This document shows positions 1-10,580 of a stretch of 64,000 nt of DNA, piece after piece. This DNA comes from Ignelater luminosus (lineage: Eukaryota > Arthropoda > Insecta > Coleoptera > Elateridae). The notes beneath the pieces were generated by a model. The model was not told where the DNA came from, did no database searches, and was given only the letters and a program-made list of their open reading frames with translations. The position numbers and the translations under genes are program-made. The stretch spans positions 1 to 64,000 of the forward strand of contig VTPC01000672.1 of the NCBI GenBank assembly GCA_011009095.1. The letters are read 5' to 3'. The stretch's first letter is position 1, and each line of letters begins with the position of its first letter.

Positions 1-2160
1 TTTTTTAGAATATTGATGAGCCGATGAAGAGAGGAAGATTAAAATATGTAAATAAACCTGTTAGGTAGATCTGTGTAGCTTTGGCTTTAACGAACGTGTT
101 CGAAGCAGCTACTAAAACGGTTTCGACCGAACCCTAATTTGAAATTGAACACAGACCCTACCTTTTTAGTGAAATGGCGATGAATTTTTGATAAAGAGCG
201 TAAAGTACTAAGGACTAAATAAAATTGCAATTTCCTTTATAGTCTTTACGCTCGACCTATTTTAATGCATTTCAAGGCGATTCGATTTGACTTTAGGATT
301 TACTTTAAGAATATGCTTTGCCTCGTTGAGGTAGTCAGGGAAACGTGAAAGGGAATAAATTACCCAAATTACTTGATCAATGTTATTCGATAAAACATGC
401 CTTCATTCGACCTTTTTGTGATATGAGATCGGATACATTAGAACAACTGTGATAAAGAAACGTCAACATTCGTTCCCTTTTTTAATGGTTGTTAGCGAAA
501 TTGCGTTAAATTGTAGTAGAACTCACTAATTCTCATTTAGTTGGTATCAAACTAATTCTACATTGAATAATGTAGAAATATGTTTATTACGTAAGATGAA
601 AGCATCTTTTAGAACTTAACAATCTCTTATATGGTGTTGGTTTGTTAATTCATCACTTTTTTTAGATAGAATAGAAATAGCGTTTCTCTTGAGTTGGACC
701 TGCTCCAATTGTCATGAACATTTCCACAGAGGTAATTAACTTGTTCGTTGTTTATATAATGTTCTATTTGATTTATTAGCCTGTTTTACTAATTTACTTA
801 AAGTTTAGTATGTTATCCCAACCAATTTATCAGTTGGACTTTGCAAATGAGCTTAATGTTAAATATAGTATGTTGTTCGAGTAACGGTGGGAAAACATTA
901 AACATTTGTATCCTGCCTGCAACGGTTGCACGAAAAGCGGAACATGTTCGAAAGTTTTTTGCTTCTACCGAACAAAACAACGCGTTGTATGTCATTTAGG
1001 AAATGTCTGAAGCTCTTTCATGTTCCTGTAAAAAATTAATAGAAATTTGAGAGCGTGCTTTGGTTTTATTTAGTTGATTTGTACGTCATGGTCTTAACAT
1101 GTTAAAAAGATTGTAATCATTTGATGTGTCAGTTACATCAGTTAAAGTTTAAAAACTATCTATTAATAGAGCGTTTTATGAATTTTTCTTTTGTTAAAAA
1201 TGAATGAATAAAGCATTGAAAAACCTTGTGTAGCGAAATAAAAAAGGAAAATTTTAAAACTGTGTGGAAACAGCTTCATGAAAATAAAATACTAGCTATG
1301 TTACAATGAGTTCAGCGTTTAAACATGCAAGCTTAAAATCAAAATGAAACCATTTTTCTAGTTTTCAATTATGAAGTTTGTATTACAGATCGTTATAATA
1401 TAACACTGTGTAGACCAGAGATGGGAAAACTTGGCTCTCATCACCGAATCGACTCGTTTAAAGACAACTTAAATTTATCAGCAAAAATTAACTTTCGAGT
1501 AGAAATTTAACCAAAAAATTCATTGTAGTTTTGACGTTCGAGTTGTAAAATATGCAAACGTATTTTGTCGTTATACGAGCCAATTCCACTCCTGTGGGCC
1601 TAGTTTACCCATGCATGATGTAGTTTTATGATTGTATAATTTGAGTATTAGCGACCAAATTAATACAGAACAAAGAACATGTGAGAAAAGTCAATTTAAA
1701 TTAAACAACCCCTGACTGAAGATACGTATAATGTTTCTGATCAAGACTAGAAAGAGTCTTACTGGGATTTATTTTGAAATTGCCTCTTTGGTAGTTTAAT
1801 CAGTGATCTAGTCTCTTTTTCCACAGAGACAAATACTAGTGAAAATTCAATAACAAGTCTAAGATTCGTCCAATCTTGAGTTTCTAGGATTTGAACATTG
1901 ATCAATATTTTGTATATTTCATTCTTCAGGGAATTTTGAAAGAAAAAGTTAATCGCAGTTGAGTTAAGGATTGTTACTCCAGAAGTCTTGTCATAGATAG
2001 ATTTGTGCCAATTTTAAAATAAAGCAACGAAACAAAATCTCCTAACCGGTTAATCTCTGTCTTGGCAAGTGCATATTTGATTTTCTCTACACGTTCTTCA
2101 ACCTTTGGCACTCTAAATAATTTAGATTTTTAGTAATCTAAACAGTATATTATAGGTCAG
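1..2160. other. AT-rich DNA, no gene recognised
   Basis: Six-frame inspection shows only ORFs of about 60 codons or fewer, none with a recognisable motif. No inverted repeat, tRNA-like fold or tandem array stood out. It reads as intergenic or intronic DNA. Confidence 0.6.
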
Positions 2161-3052
2161 GCAAATTAGAACTCTGCCTTCCAAAAATGGGTGTTATAAA
2201 AACTGTTTTAATCACTCAAGTAGGTCTCTGATATGAATCTGAGTTTGCCCCGATTTCCTAGTGGAGCTTCAGGCGTCATGTTAAGAAAACCTCAAAAGTT
2301 TCGGACTTTTTCCGATTTTTCTCAAATTCTTCCGAAATCAAACGTTTAATAGAAAACTTCACTATTATCAAAAATGTAGAGCATTAAATTCTGCGTCGAT
2401 TGAGTACCAACACTTGCAATTTGATCGAGTGGTCTTGCAGAAAGGCTACGTCAGAAAACGCCAATTTTTCACATTCTTCGAAAAGCACTCATTTCGTCTC
2501 ATGTCAAATAAAGGAACACTTGGGTTATCATAATCGAGTTGAAACCCGTCAGGATCACAGGAAGCAACGATGTCTCAAGCCTTGATATAAAAAGGCTAGT
2601 CAAATGTGACGAAGCAGCTCTTCAGATTATGTGCCTTACATTTTTGTGCTGAATTCAAAAGAACAGTATATACCGTATCGTACGATGAGGGGGGCGAATT
2701 CACAAATTCTCTTTGCGAGTGCACTGCTTGCATGAATCCATGCCACTCTGGAATATTGTTTACTGCTTTTCATTTGCCGTACATCCACAATAATTTATCA
2801 TTTGACCATTCTACTATATTTGGGGAGTACTTATTAATTAGATCGTGTATCAATATTTTCCACAGTCCTCCGTCTCTTCTTTGAAATGAAACTAGAGGAA
2901 TTGTTCCAAATTTAAGTTTTTTTAACATCACTCCTGAAGTTCCACTCGGAAATTGGGGCAAACTCAAATGATTCTTATCAGAGACCTACTTGAGTGATCA
3001 AAACAGTTTCCAGAACTCCATCTATTTTTGGAAGTCAGCCCAATTTTTGGAC
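2161..3052. mobile_element. inverted-repeat (fold-back/MITE-like) element, about 0.9 kb
   Basis: The left arm (about 2198-2296) and right arm (about 2921-3012) are inverted copies of each other. Both contain the blocks ATCACTCAAGTAGGTCTCTG and GAGTTTGCCCC, followed by a CTTCAGG...ATGTTAA block. The similarity resumes further out in a CTTCCAAAAA block (about 2178-2190, paired with about 3022-3034), so the true ends lie near 2161 and 3052. No clear target duplication was found and no transposase is encoded. The short ORFs inside it (2606-2884 plus, 2770-2967 minus) have no recognisable domain. It is best read as a non-autonomous DNA element; the superfamily is unknown. Confidence 0.6.
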
Positions 3053-3321
3053 CAAACTTTACTGGTCTACTAAGATTATTTGCGTTTCTGAATATATTCA
3101 AAATTGTTAAGAATTCCACTATTGTAAATTATACAAGGTTTTTATAGGTTATTGGGATACACCATACACGAAAAGTCAGTTTTCGACAGATATTATCTAC
3201 CCAGTATTGTTTTAGAAAAATTTTGGTATAACATGAAACAATTTGACATATCACCTTACAAGGTAGGAGGCACCTATAATTGCAATTTCTCTATCCTTCT
3301 GCGTCACTCACATTCTGATGG
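3053..3321. other. short AT-rich interval, nothing recognised
   Basis: No coding motif or repeat was seen between the inverted-repeat element and the SINE-like block. Confidence 0.5.
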
Positions 3322-3385
3322 ACATGAGGCTTAAGGCACTTGGTGTCGCCTGAGAAACCCTGGTTCAAATCCGAGTGAAAGGGAT
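3322..3385 (+). repeat. tRNA-like head, probable SINE fragment
   Basis: The block contains an exact B-box-like GGTTCAAATCC (about 3361-3371). Upstream is a stem-loop, GGCACTTGGTGTCGCC, resembling a tRNA anticodon arm, with the same spacing before the B box as in a tRNA. A good acceptor stem and a clean A box are missing, and the sequence runs on into AT-rich DNA. A decayed tRNA-derived SINE head is more likely than a working tRNA gene. No second copy was seen in this window. Confidence 0.35.
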
Positions 3386-3832
3386 ACTTTCTATAATGAC
3401 TTAAAAGTAAAATTAAATTAAATTTTCGAAATGATATGGTTATGAAAATGACCATTTTATTTGTTTTCAACAAACATCTCCTGCTTCGTTTTTATGTTTC
3501 TTGCCGAACTTAGCTCTGAACATAATAACAGTAATTCATTTGTTTGCTTCACTAGGATAAATATTAAACATTCTAGCTCTTTATAAAGTAAGTATTGTGT
3601 ATTTTCGATGATGTAAATGAAGTACAGCATTTTCATTAACAATCTGATGTGATCATAAATAAAGGAAAAACATCCAAAAGAATCTGAATCTGATGTGAAT
3701 TATTGAGAATCTCATGACCTTCTTTTCTAGAAGTGCTGAAATATACTGTTGGGTCTAATTTCTCTAGCCTTTTTACCGACTTAGTAATCGTTATGACCGC
3801 TGATCTTCTGTATATGACCTTATGGAAATATA
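3386..3832. other. AT-rich interval, nothing recognised
   Basis: This stretch lies between the SINE-like block and the next MITE. It holds only short ORFs with no motif. Confidence 0.5.
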
Positions 3833-4475
3833 CAGGGTGTTTTATTAATAATTGGAAATATTTTAACTGTAGAATCCTGAGCTCAAAATATTAAGATTTA
3901 ACTCAAATCACTTCGATAAAATGTAGCTCCTTACTGAGTTACAGGGTGTTTTATAACAAAATGGTTCTTTTCAGAACCACAATTTGTTTTTAAATGTTGA
4001 ATACATTTATTCGTTTCAAGAAATTTTAATAAATAACATTATGTTTTTCTGTTAATAGGGATTAAAGTTTCATTTGCGTAATAAATGCAATCTTATGACC
4101 CAAAAACACCGACATAATTAATACACATTAAAATCAAAATAACTGTGCCGCTTCATTTGCAACTTTAAATATCTCGAAAAATAATAACTATATCACTATG
4201 AATGAAGAGTATGTTATTTACATAGAAAGAAGAAGAAACGATTATTTAACATAATTTAGTAGGGTGTACAGTACCTACACTTCCTGCCAAGTATGACAAG
4301 GATACGTCAGATAGTTTTAAAGTACTGGGTGCAAATAGTTTTTAAATTTTTAAATAAAACACCCTGTAACTCAGTAAGGAGCCACATTTTATCGAAGTGA
4401 TTTGAGTTAAATCTTAATATTTTGAGCTCAGGATTCTAAAGCTAAAATATTTCCAATTATTAATGAAACACCCTG
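3833..4475. mobile_element. 643-bp MITE with TA duplication and about 122-bp inverted repeats
   Basis: The element starts CAGGGTGTTTTATTAATAAT and ends with the complement ACACCCTG. It is flanked by TA (3831-3832 and 4476-4477), as for Tc1/mariner-type insertions. The arms 3833-3954 and 4354-4475 match with few differences, sharing for example ATTTAACTCAAATCACTTCG. Each arm is bounded by the same motif on both sides: CAGGGTGTTT at the outer edge and ACAGGGTGTTTTAT again at the inner edge. There is no coding capacity, so it must be mobilised by a transposase supplied elsewhere. Confidence 0.85.
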
Positions 4476-5939
4476 TATATATACTTTACTTGCCAATGCT
4501 ATCCCTTCAAAACCTTCTGAAGGTTATTCACAAGCAATCAGTGAAGAAGCTGTTGGCATATAAAAGGCTACAAAAACCGGTTCTTTATTTAACCACAACT
4601 CGTAAAACTGAGAAAGAATTTAGCTAAACTATGTTGCAGCAAGTAATATTTGAATTATCCTCGTCTTGATTACTTATTCTATATAATTTCCTTTTTGCAA
4701 CATTTTATTATAATTGAGATAAAGCAACTTTATAATATGACAACATAAGTGAGAGCCAAGGGAATAATTTATACAAAAAAGGAGAACCCCTTTTAATAGA
4801 ACGGGTATCCTATGGTTTGCGTCAATGTAAATGTTCCTCGTAAGGTTTCAAATAACGACTACTTCTCTATAAATGGATTTGGACAATGACTCATAAAACA
4901 TTGAAGTAAGTGAGTCTGTCATAAGTAAAATATAATTTGTATTAGTGCTCGACGCGAAATGAATTCCCCGCCAAATATTTAGCAGGTAGGTAATTTAACA
5001 TAAAATAGAAATGAAATATTTTTTGATAAAAATAAAATTTTTTGTTTATTTTTGAGAGGGTTTCTGATCTACCCGTTTTAATATCCTTGAAAAAATGCCC
5101 TATCTGCACCTTGTGTTTTTACAAATAAGTTTAAGTGTTCCCACGGCTATTCCCCGCGGCTGCACTGCGATATGGTGATGTTCTACCAACATTTTCCATC
5201 TTGGCAAAAAATTTATGTAGATTCTTTTTTATAGGAAAATTCATGATATAACTATGTATCTATGGATATTGAAGATATAAATTTTTGATCACTTTTAATA
5301 ATTTCTAACAAACCGCTCAGTAAAATTAGGAATCGACCCGGAACTAATTGCAACAGCAACAATTTTTTGCTATTAGTTTTCTTTTATCCTTAGAAACAAC
5401 TTACTAAAAGTGTAGAACAATGTCAATAGGGAAACACAGTTAAAATGACGAATCCAATATGGCGACTGTTCCCTAGGGCACTCCAACGGTTTTTGTTAAA
5501 TAACTTTATTTCTATCACTCTGATCATAAAATGTTGAGGAACTTTTTGTTCGCAAAGAAATTCTTTTTCAAATTATGAATAAAATAACAAAATTGGTTAC
5601 ATGAGTAAAAAAGACAATTTTGTTAGAAGAGTGTTGGAAGTATTTTTAAAAATCTGTGCTGTACAAACTTATACTTAGATGGTTACAATAAAATGTTGAA
5701 ACATTAACAAATGCATTCAAATTCTTAAGTAACGTATATTAAATAATAAGGAAAGTTTGGGTTTCTTCAGAAGAAGATGAATTGAAGCGTTTACACTATA
5801 ACAATTTGAACAAGTAGAAGTAGCAATTCAGGTTGTGCATTTGATGTGTAATATTGAGCTGCCGAAGGGCTTGAAAATAAGGTTTGTACAACAACTGTGC
5901 TACTATCTAAAACAGTTTCTTTACAAAAACATGCCGAAG
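4476..5939. other. AT-rich DNA, nothing recognised
   Basis: There is no ORF with a recognisable motif. A slightly GC-richer patch near 5140-5180 has no identifiable content. Confidence 0.5.
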
Positions 5940-7004
5940 AGAGTTGAGTTTATCACCTAGCTTTCCTATCTAGAAGCATACAAGTACATTCTTGTCGGCT
6001 TTGGTGATTTTGTCTTTGTCAGTTGATGCCTTGTCACCTTGGTTTGCTCCAAAATGAACGCATCCATTTTCTCTTTGATATGAACTGTTCTTTTTCCAAT
6101 ACCGAAGAGGCGGGATATGTGTCACATTCCTTAATCGCATGAACAAAAGAAGAAAGGTGCAATAAAATTTCTTTTTTTGTATTTTCTAGTTTTAGTTCTG
6201 TTTGTCACCAGATATAAAGTACACTGTTTGGTTTTCCATGGCAGAGAAACAAATGTAGCACTATTAAGAGCCTTTCCGTATTATTACTACAGTATTTCTC
6301 TCCTTTCAATAGCGATCAGCTGTTTCAACCATCAACAGACCAGCATTTCTATTTTCATCTTACAGTCAGAATCAATTACACATTCACTAGGTATGTGATA
6401 CATTTTGGCGTGCTTTTCTGGGAGATGACCTGTAGTCTCTCGATGGCCTTTATCAGGTTGGAGGCAGGCTTTGGACTTGATGTTCTTACAAAATGCAGAC
6501 GGCTTTGTAAGTGACGGCTGTATATCTTTTAAGTTGAGGAATAATGCCGTTGAGTAAATAATAAAACGTGTTCTTGGTGAATTAAAGACGGCTTGGAAAA
6601 GTCAAAGCTTGGTTTTGGTTGTGGATGTAGTTGGTTTGGAGAGATCTTATCTCTCTTTGATTCAGAAGTGATCTAATCTCTGTTGTAGCAGAACATGCCA
6701 ATGAAATGCTTTTTGTTTTCCTTGTTTCACCAAAGATTTTCATTCCTGGAAAGGAACGTAATGTTTTCAGAAGACTAGTTACATCTTTCCTTCCTCTAGA
6801 TCGCTTGTAGTGTGTCTGGTTTCTTATTGGTGGGTCGTTGTATTCATCAAATAGAATCACATCACATCGCAGTAATTCTTTGTGTATTGAATATAGTAAG
6901 TATTTGTCACAGATCTGTTCGTGTGATTCTCCATGATTCGTGAAAGGTAATAAAGGAGTGGACCATAATCGACCACAGTTTTCTGCATACGTCTCTCGTC
7001 TCAT
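5940..7004 (-). pseudogene. decayed transposon ORF with XPG/FEN-like nuclease motifs (Academ-like)
   Basis: Reading the minus strand, the pieces come in the order expected for a protein family repeated in insect and other animal genomes. The first is VILFDEYND..IRNQTH.KRSRG (about 6800-6885), matching the family pattern VVFDGYxDxxSTKxxxHxRRxxG. The second is a degenerate NTVVIIRKGS segment (about 6265-6295) where the family has VVVIGEDTDLLVLL. The third is SRLFGIGKRT (about 6090-6120), matching CDTTSRLFGIGK. The 140-codon ORF 6582-7004 covers only the first piece; frameshifts and stops break the rest. The GEDTDLL and upstream DAD-type motifs of the family resemble the XPG/FEN nuclease fold. 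I infer the AcademX branch of Academ transposons from memory of that architecture. The neighbouring RT element on the same strand is unrelated. The match to the family is fairly secure, the superfamily name less so. Confidence 0.55.
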
Positions 7005-7159
7005 TAGTAGTCCATTGTCTTTTTAGGCGAAAAGAACTTATTTGTGACTCTCATGCAGTCTGCTGAGTCAAACATTGATAGTGAATTGAAAACAATCTAA
7101 TAACAGAAAAATAATTTCTGTTGCAATTAGTTTCAGGCTGATCATATTTTTGCCTAGAA
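7005..7159. other. spacer between two antisense transposon remnants
   Basis: This short AT-rich stretch separates the Academ-like remnant from the 3' end of the non-LTR element. No motif was seen. Confidence 0.4.
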
Positions 7160-8620
7160 TAAAAGATATAACCATCATCAGCTTATTCCATCAATCACCG
7201 CATATAAACCTCTCTTAGATTTGTCCATTCGTCTCTGTTCTTTGTTTTCTGCATCCAATCATGTCTCGCTATTCGTTTGATGTCTTAAGTTCAAGTGGTT
7301 TGAGGTCTGCCTCTGGTTCTCTTGTGCGCTCTCGCTCGCCACTCAACAATTCGTTTTGTCCATCGGTTATCTTTCATTCTTCCTATATGTCCTGCCCAAT
7401 TCTATTTCAACATGGCAATTCTTTGTAGAACGTCTGTTATCCTCGATCTTCGTCTTATTTCCGTGTTGGATATGTGATTTTGGAGCTTGATGTTGAATAT
7501 TCTGCGTTCCATTGCTCGTTGTGTCACCTGTAATTTGTGGATTATGCTCTGGTTGAAAGAAGCTCATGTTTTCGTTTCATATGCCAAGACTGGCAGTGTA
7601 TACTGATCTAAAGTTTTTGCCTTTAGTGTATTTGGTATTTTGGATTTAAATACTGTTTGTAATCTTCCAAATGCTGCCCAGGCTGAGGAAATTCTTCTGT
7701 TCAAATCGTCTGTGAAATTATGTTTTGATAGTTCAATTTTTTTGTTCTAGATATGTACAGAGTGTCCCCGGATGGACCTAACTATACTTGTAAACTTTTT
7801 TGTTTAACATTTCACCGAAAAAAGTCACGCTTTATAAAAAGTTGTGCTTATTCTAAAATGTCCTTAACCAAATTTGGAATTTTGATATAGCATACGGGGT
7901 GCCAGAAAAATCAGAAAACCTGAGATGATGTCAAGCGTGAACTTATCTTACTTTTAGAGATAGAGAAACATTTTATCTCAAAGTTGATTTAGTTTTTCCG
8001 TAATCATACTAAAGCTGTGGTTTTCCAAGTTAGCCATGAAAACAATTTTATTATTGTCTTATCTGGTTAGTTTATTAAATTAAATTTTAATATTTGAATG
8101 CATGCCATTTGTATTATTGTGTTAAACAAAAAAGTTTGCAAGTATAGTTAGGTTCATCCGGGGGCACACTGTATGTATATTTTTATTGTCTAAAGTGATT
8201 TCATCATAGTTGTCTTGAAGTTCGTTGTTTGGGTATTTAGTTTTTCCCAGATTTATCTTTAATCCAATTTCTTTTGATCTTGTGTTCAAATCTAATAGCA
8301 TTTCCTGCAGTTCCTCTTTGCTATTTGCCACTAACGTGACATCATTCGCAAATCTCAAGTGGTTCAGTTTTTTTGCCATCTATTGTTACTCCTTTATCGT
8401 TGCATTCTAATGTTCTCAATATGTCTTCAAGAGCCAAAGTAAAAAGTTTGAGGGAGAAGAGTCTCCTTGTCTTATTTCTCTCTGTAGTTTTATTTGTCCG
8501 TTTTTTTTTCTGTTGTTACTTGTGATGTTGCATTACCGAATATATATATTGGATGAGTTTGCCCATATGCCTTTTCACAGTCTAGCACCACCATCACCAA
8601 TGTATAATACAATATCTAAA
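7160..8620 (-). pseudogene. non-LTR retrotransposon reverse transcriptase remnant (RTE-like), interrupted by a MITE
   Basis: On the minus strand the RT landmarks occur in order. Palm motif A appears as VVLDCEKAYG (about 8555-8600), followed by an RQGD segment (about 8450-8490). The catalytic box is HLRFANDVTLVA (about 8330-8370), where the family has FADD, so the second catalytic aspartate is replaced by Asn. Next come LDLNTRSKEIGLKIN and, beyond an inserted MITE, a thumb/C-terminal region. There RAMERRIFNIKL, NTEIRRRS, WAGHIGRMKDNRW and RTRGRPQ are readable across several stops and frame changes. The usual continuation ends in an EVYMR-like tail (near 7195). Endonuclease and 5' parts are missing, which is typical of a 5'-truncated copy. 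The clade is probably RTE/Proto-like; I cannot separate this from related clades by eye. Confidence 0.75.
7758..8171. mobile_element. 414-bp MITE inserted in the RT remnant
   Basis: The ends are CAGAGTGTCCCCGGATG and its complement, with TA on both sides (7756-7757 and 8172-8173). The inverted repeats extend about 50 bp (7758-7808 and 8121-8171) through CTAACTATACTTG and AAACTTTTTTGTTTAAC. No coding capacity is present. On the minus strand the RT reading frame runs up to 8172 and resumes after 7757, so the MITE landed in an existing retrotransposon copy. TA duplication and CAG termini suggest a Tc1/mariner-type relative. Confidence 0.85.
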
Positions 8621-10370
8621 TTTGTATTAGTTAGGCAAAATTGCCTTTTATCCTCTTAGGAGAGCTGTTTCGTATAATTAATGCAAAATCAGATTTTATG
8701 CATTAACTATGCCTTTCATTACTGCAACTTTATGCAAACCGTTGTACAGCTGATTGTAAATAAATCTATAATAACCAATATTTCTTAGTACCAACGTTGT
8801 AAAACATTCATAATACTTATAAAGAAACTTTATTCGGTGACCTATGAAAATATAAACCTGTTAAAAATGAAAAATTGATCTGAAGGCATGTTCTGAATTT
8901 ATTTGCGATTGGCTGTACATGTTTAATCATGAAGAAAATATGAAAACTACAATTTCAGGTTGATTGATTGTATTGACTTTACCTTAGTCATGAACTTAAG
9001 TGCTACAAACTATTTTATATAAGTTATTAATGCAGAACCAATTCATATGTGCTTCGATGATTTAGACACTGATAAGGATAACGAATGCTTCCAAACATGC
9101 ATCATATGATCTATTTGATTTACTATTAGGTATTTATTTTAGTACCCACATTATACGATTCAAGCAGAAAACCATAATTTTTGTTATCAATAGTATCGAA
9201 TCATTTCGCCGAATGTTACAATAGTCCTTTTAAACCATTCAACAAGAGTAGAAGCACGAACATTTTTTAAATAAAACGATAAAATCTCTCTAACAGTAGG
9301 TATGTGATAGAAATAAGTAAAATGTATAGCGTAAAGTAAACGTGACAACATAAACGGATAAAGCTAGTCCACGCTGAAATGTATTCCATCCAGGATTTGT
9401 CTAACATTTGAACGTTTCCGTATTTTCAAACCTCACATTCTACATCAATCCGAATTGAATGAGAATCTTTTTATTGAGATTCTGGTGAAACTATATTGAA
9501 ATATTTTAAATATTTCTCTGGAGAATCCTAATTTTTGTATCAAAAGGAAAATAATTACCAGAGTCGTTATTATATGTCACGTAATACTTCCAATTATGTA
9601 ATGGATATCATTCGAAATTTAGCTCAAAACATGTCCAGGTGCAGAATTTAAAAATTCTTGAAAGCTTATAGAATTCTACAATATTACTTTCAATTTACTT
9701 TTATATCGCAGCTGAATTTTCCATCGGTCATTTTTCCTATAATATTTAAAGGCGGGTCTTATTATAATATAGGAACTGCACCTGCTACCACTTAAAATGA
9801 GAAAAATATAAAAGTGTAATTTTGATCATTAATAGTAGAGGACCGTCGCTCGAAGCACGTCGACAATTAATTTTAAAAAATCAATATTTTTTGGCGTTTT
9901 ACAAAACTAATCTTATAAATTATTTTAATTTGTGTGATTGGTCTTATAACAATCAGATTGAACTATTTAGGAATCGTGTGGGTATCATGTCTGTTCTAAA
10001 AAGTCACTTTTGTTCAACCAGATAAAAAAACACATTAATGATATAATTCATTCTTTTAACTTATTAACATTAGGAATAATAATGGTTATATGGTTACATG
10101 ATGAAAAAAATATAAAACATTTTTTTTGATGTTTTGGTGGACTGAGAATTGAAAATCCAGGATTGGATGACCTTAATTTTACTTTTAAGGGAAACCATAT
10201 TTGCTTAACGTTGTTAAAAAATTTCATCATTTCTTTGGAAAGCTTTTTTTAATGAACATATAACCTTTTTAAGTTGCTTAAATATCAAAATCGCCTTTAG
10301 AACTCTATATAGGCTTCCTGAGACGTCTTGTACATTTCCATATGCAAACCACAAACAAACACCGGATCTT
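8621..10370. other. AT-rich DNA, nothing recognised
   Basis: ORFs such as 9822-10025 (67 codons) carry no motif, and the composition is uniform. No repeat structure was seen. Confidence 0.5.
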
Positions 10371-10580
10371 GATCAATAAATAATGACAAAAAGTAATATT
10401 GTCTCCTCACAAATAAAGTTTCAAAAACTTGTGAAACATTGACTGTATCATTATCCTCCACTGATCAGTCCAAACAAGGACGAAACGATCGTCTGAAGGT
10501 ATGATAGTCAATGCTTGCACGAGTTTTTGAAACTTTATTTGTGGAGAGACAATATTAATTTTTGTCTTTATTTATTGATC
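10371..10580. mobile_element. 210-bp fold-back element
   Basis: The arms 10371-10450 and about 10500-10580 are inverted copies, beginning GATCAATAAATAA and running through CACAAATAAAGTTTCAAAAA. A central spacer of about 50 bp contains further partial self-complementarity. No target duplication is obvious, because the terminal GATC is itself palindromic. This is a non-coding MITE-like element of unknown superfamily. Confidence 0.75.

Noticed and set aside
3322..3385. Functional tRNA gene
   Set aside because: There is a good B box, but no acceptor stem and a poor A box; reported as a SINE-like head instead.
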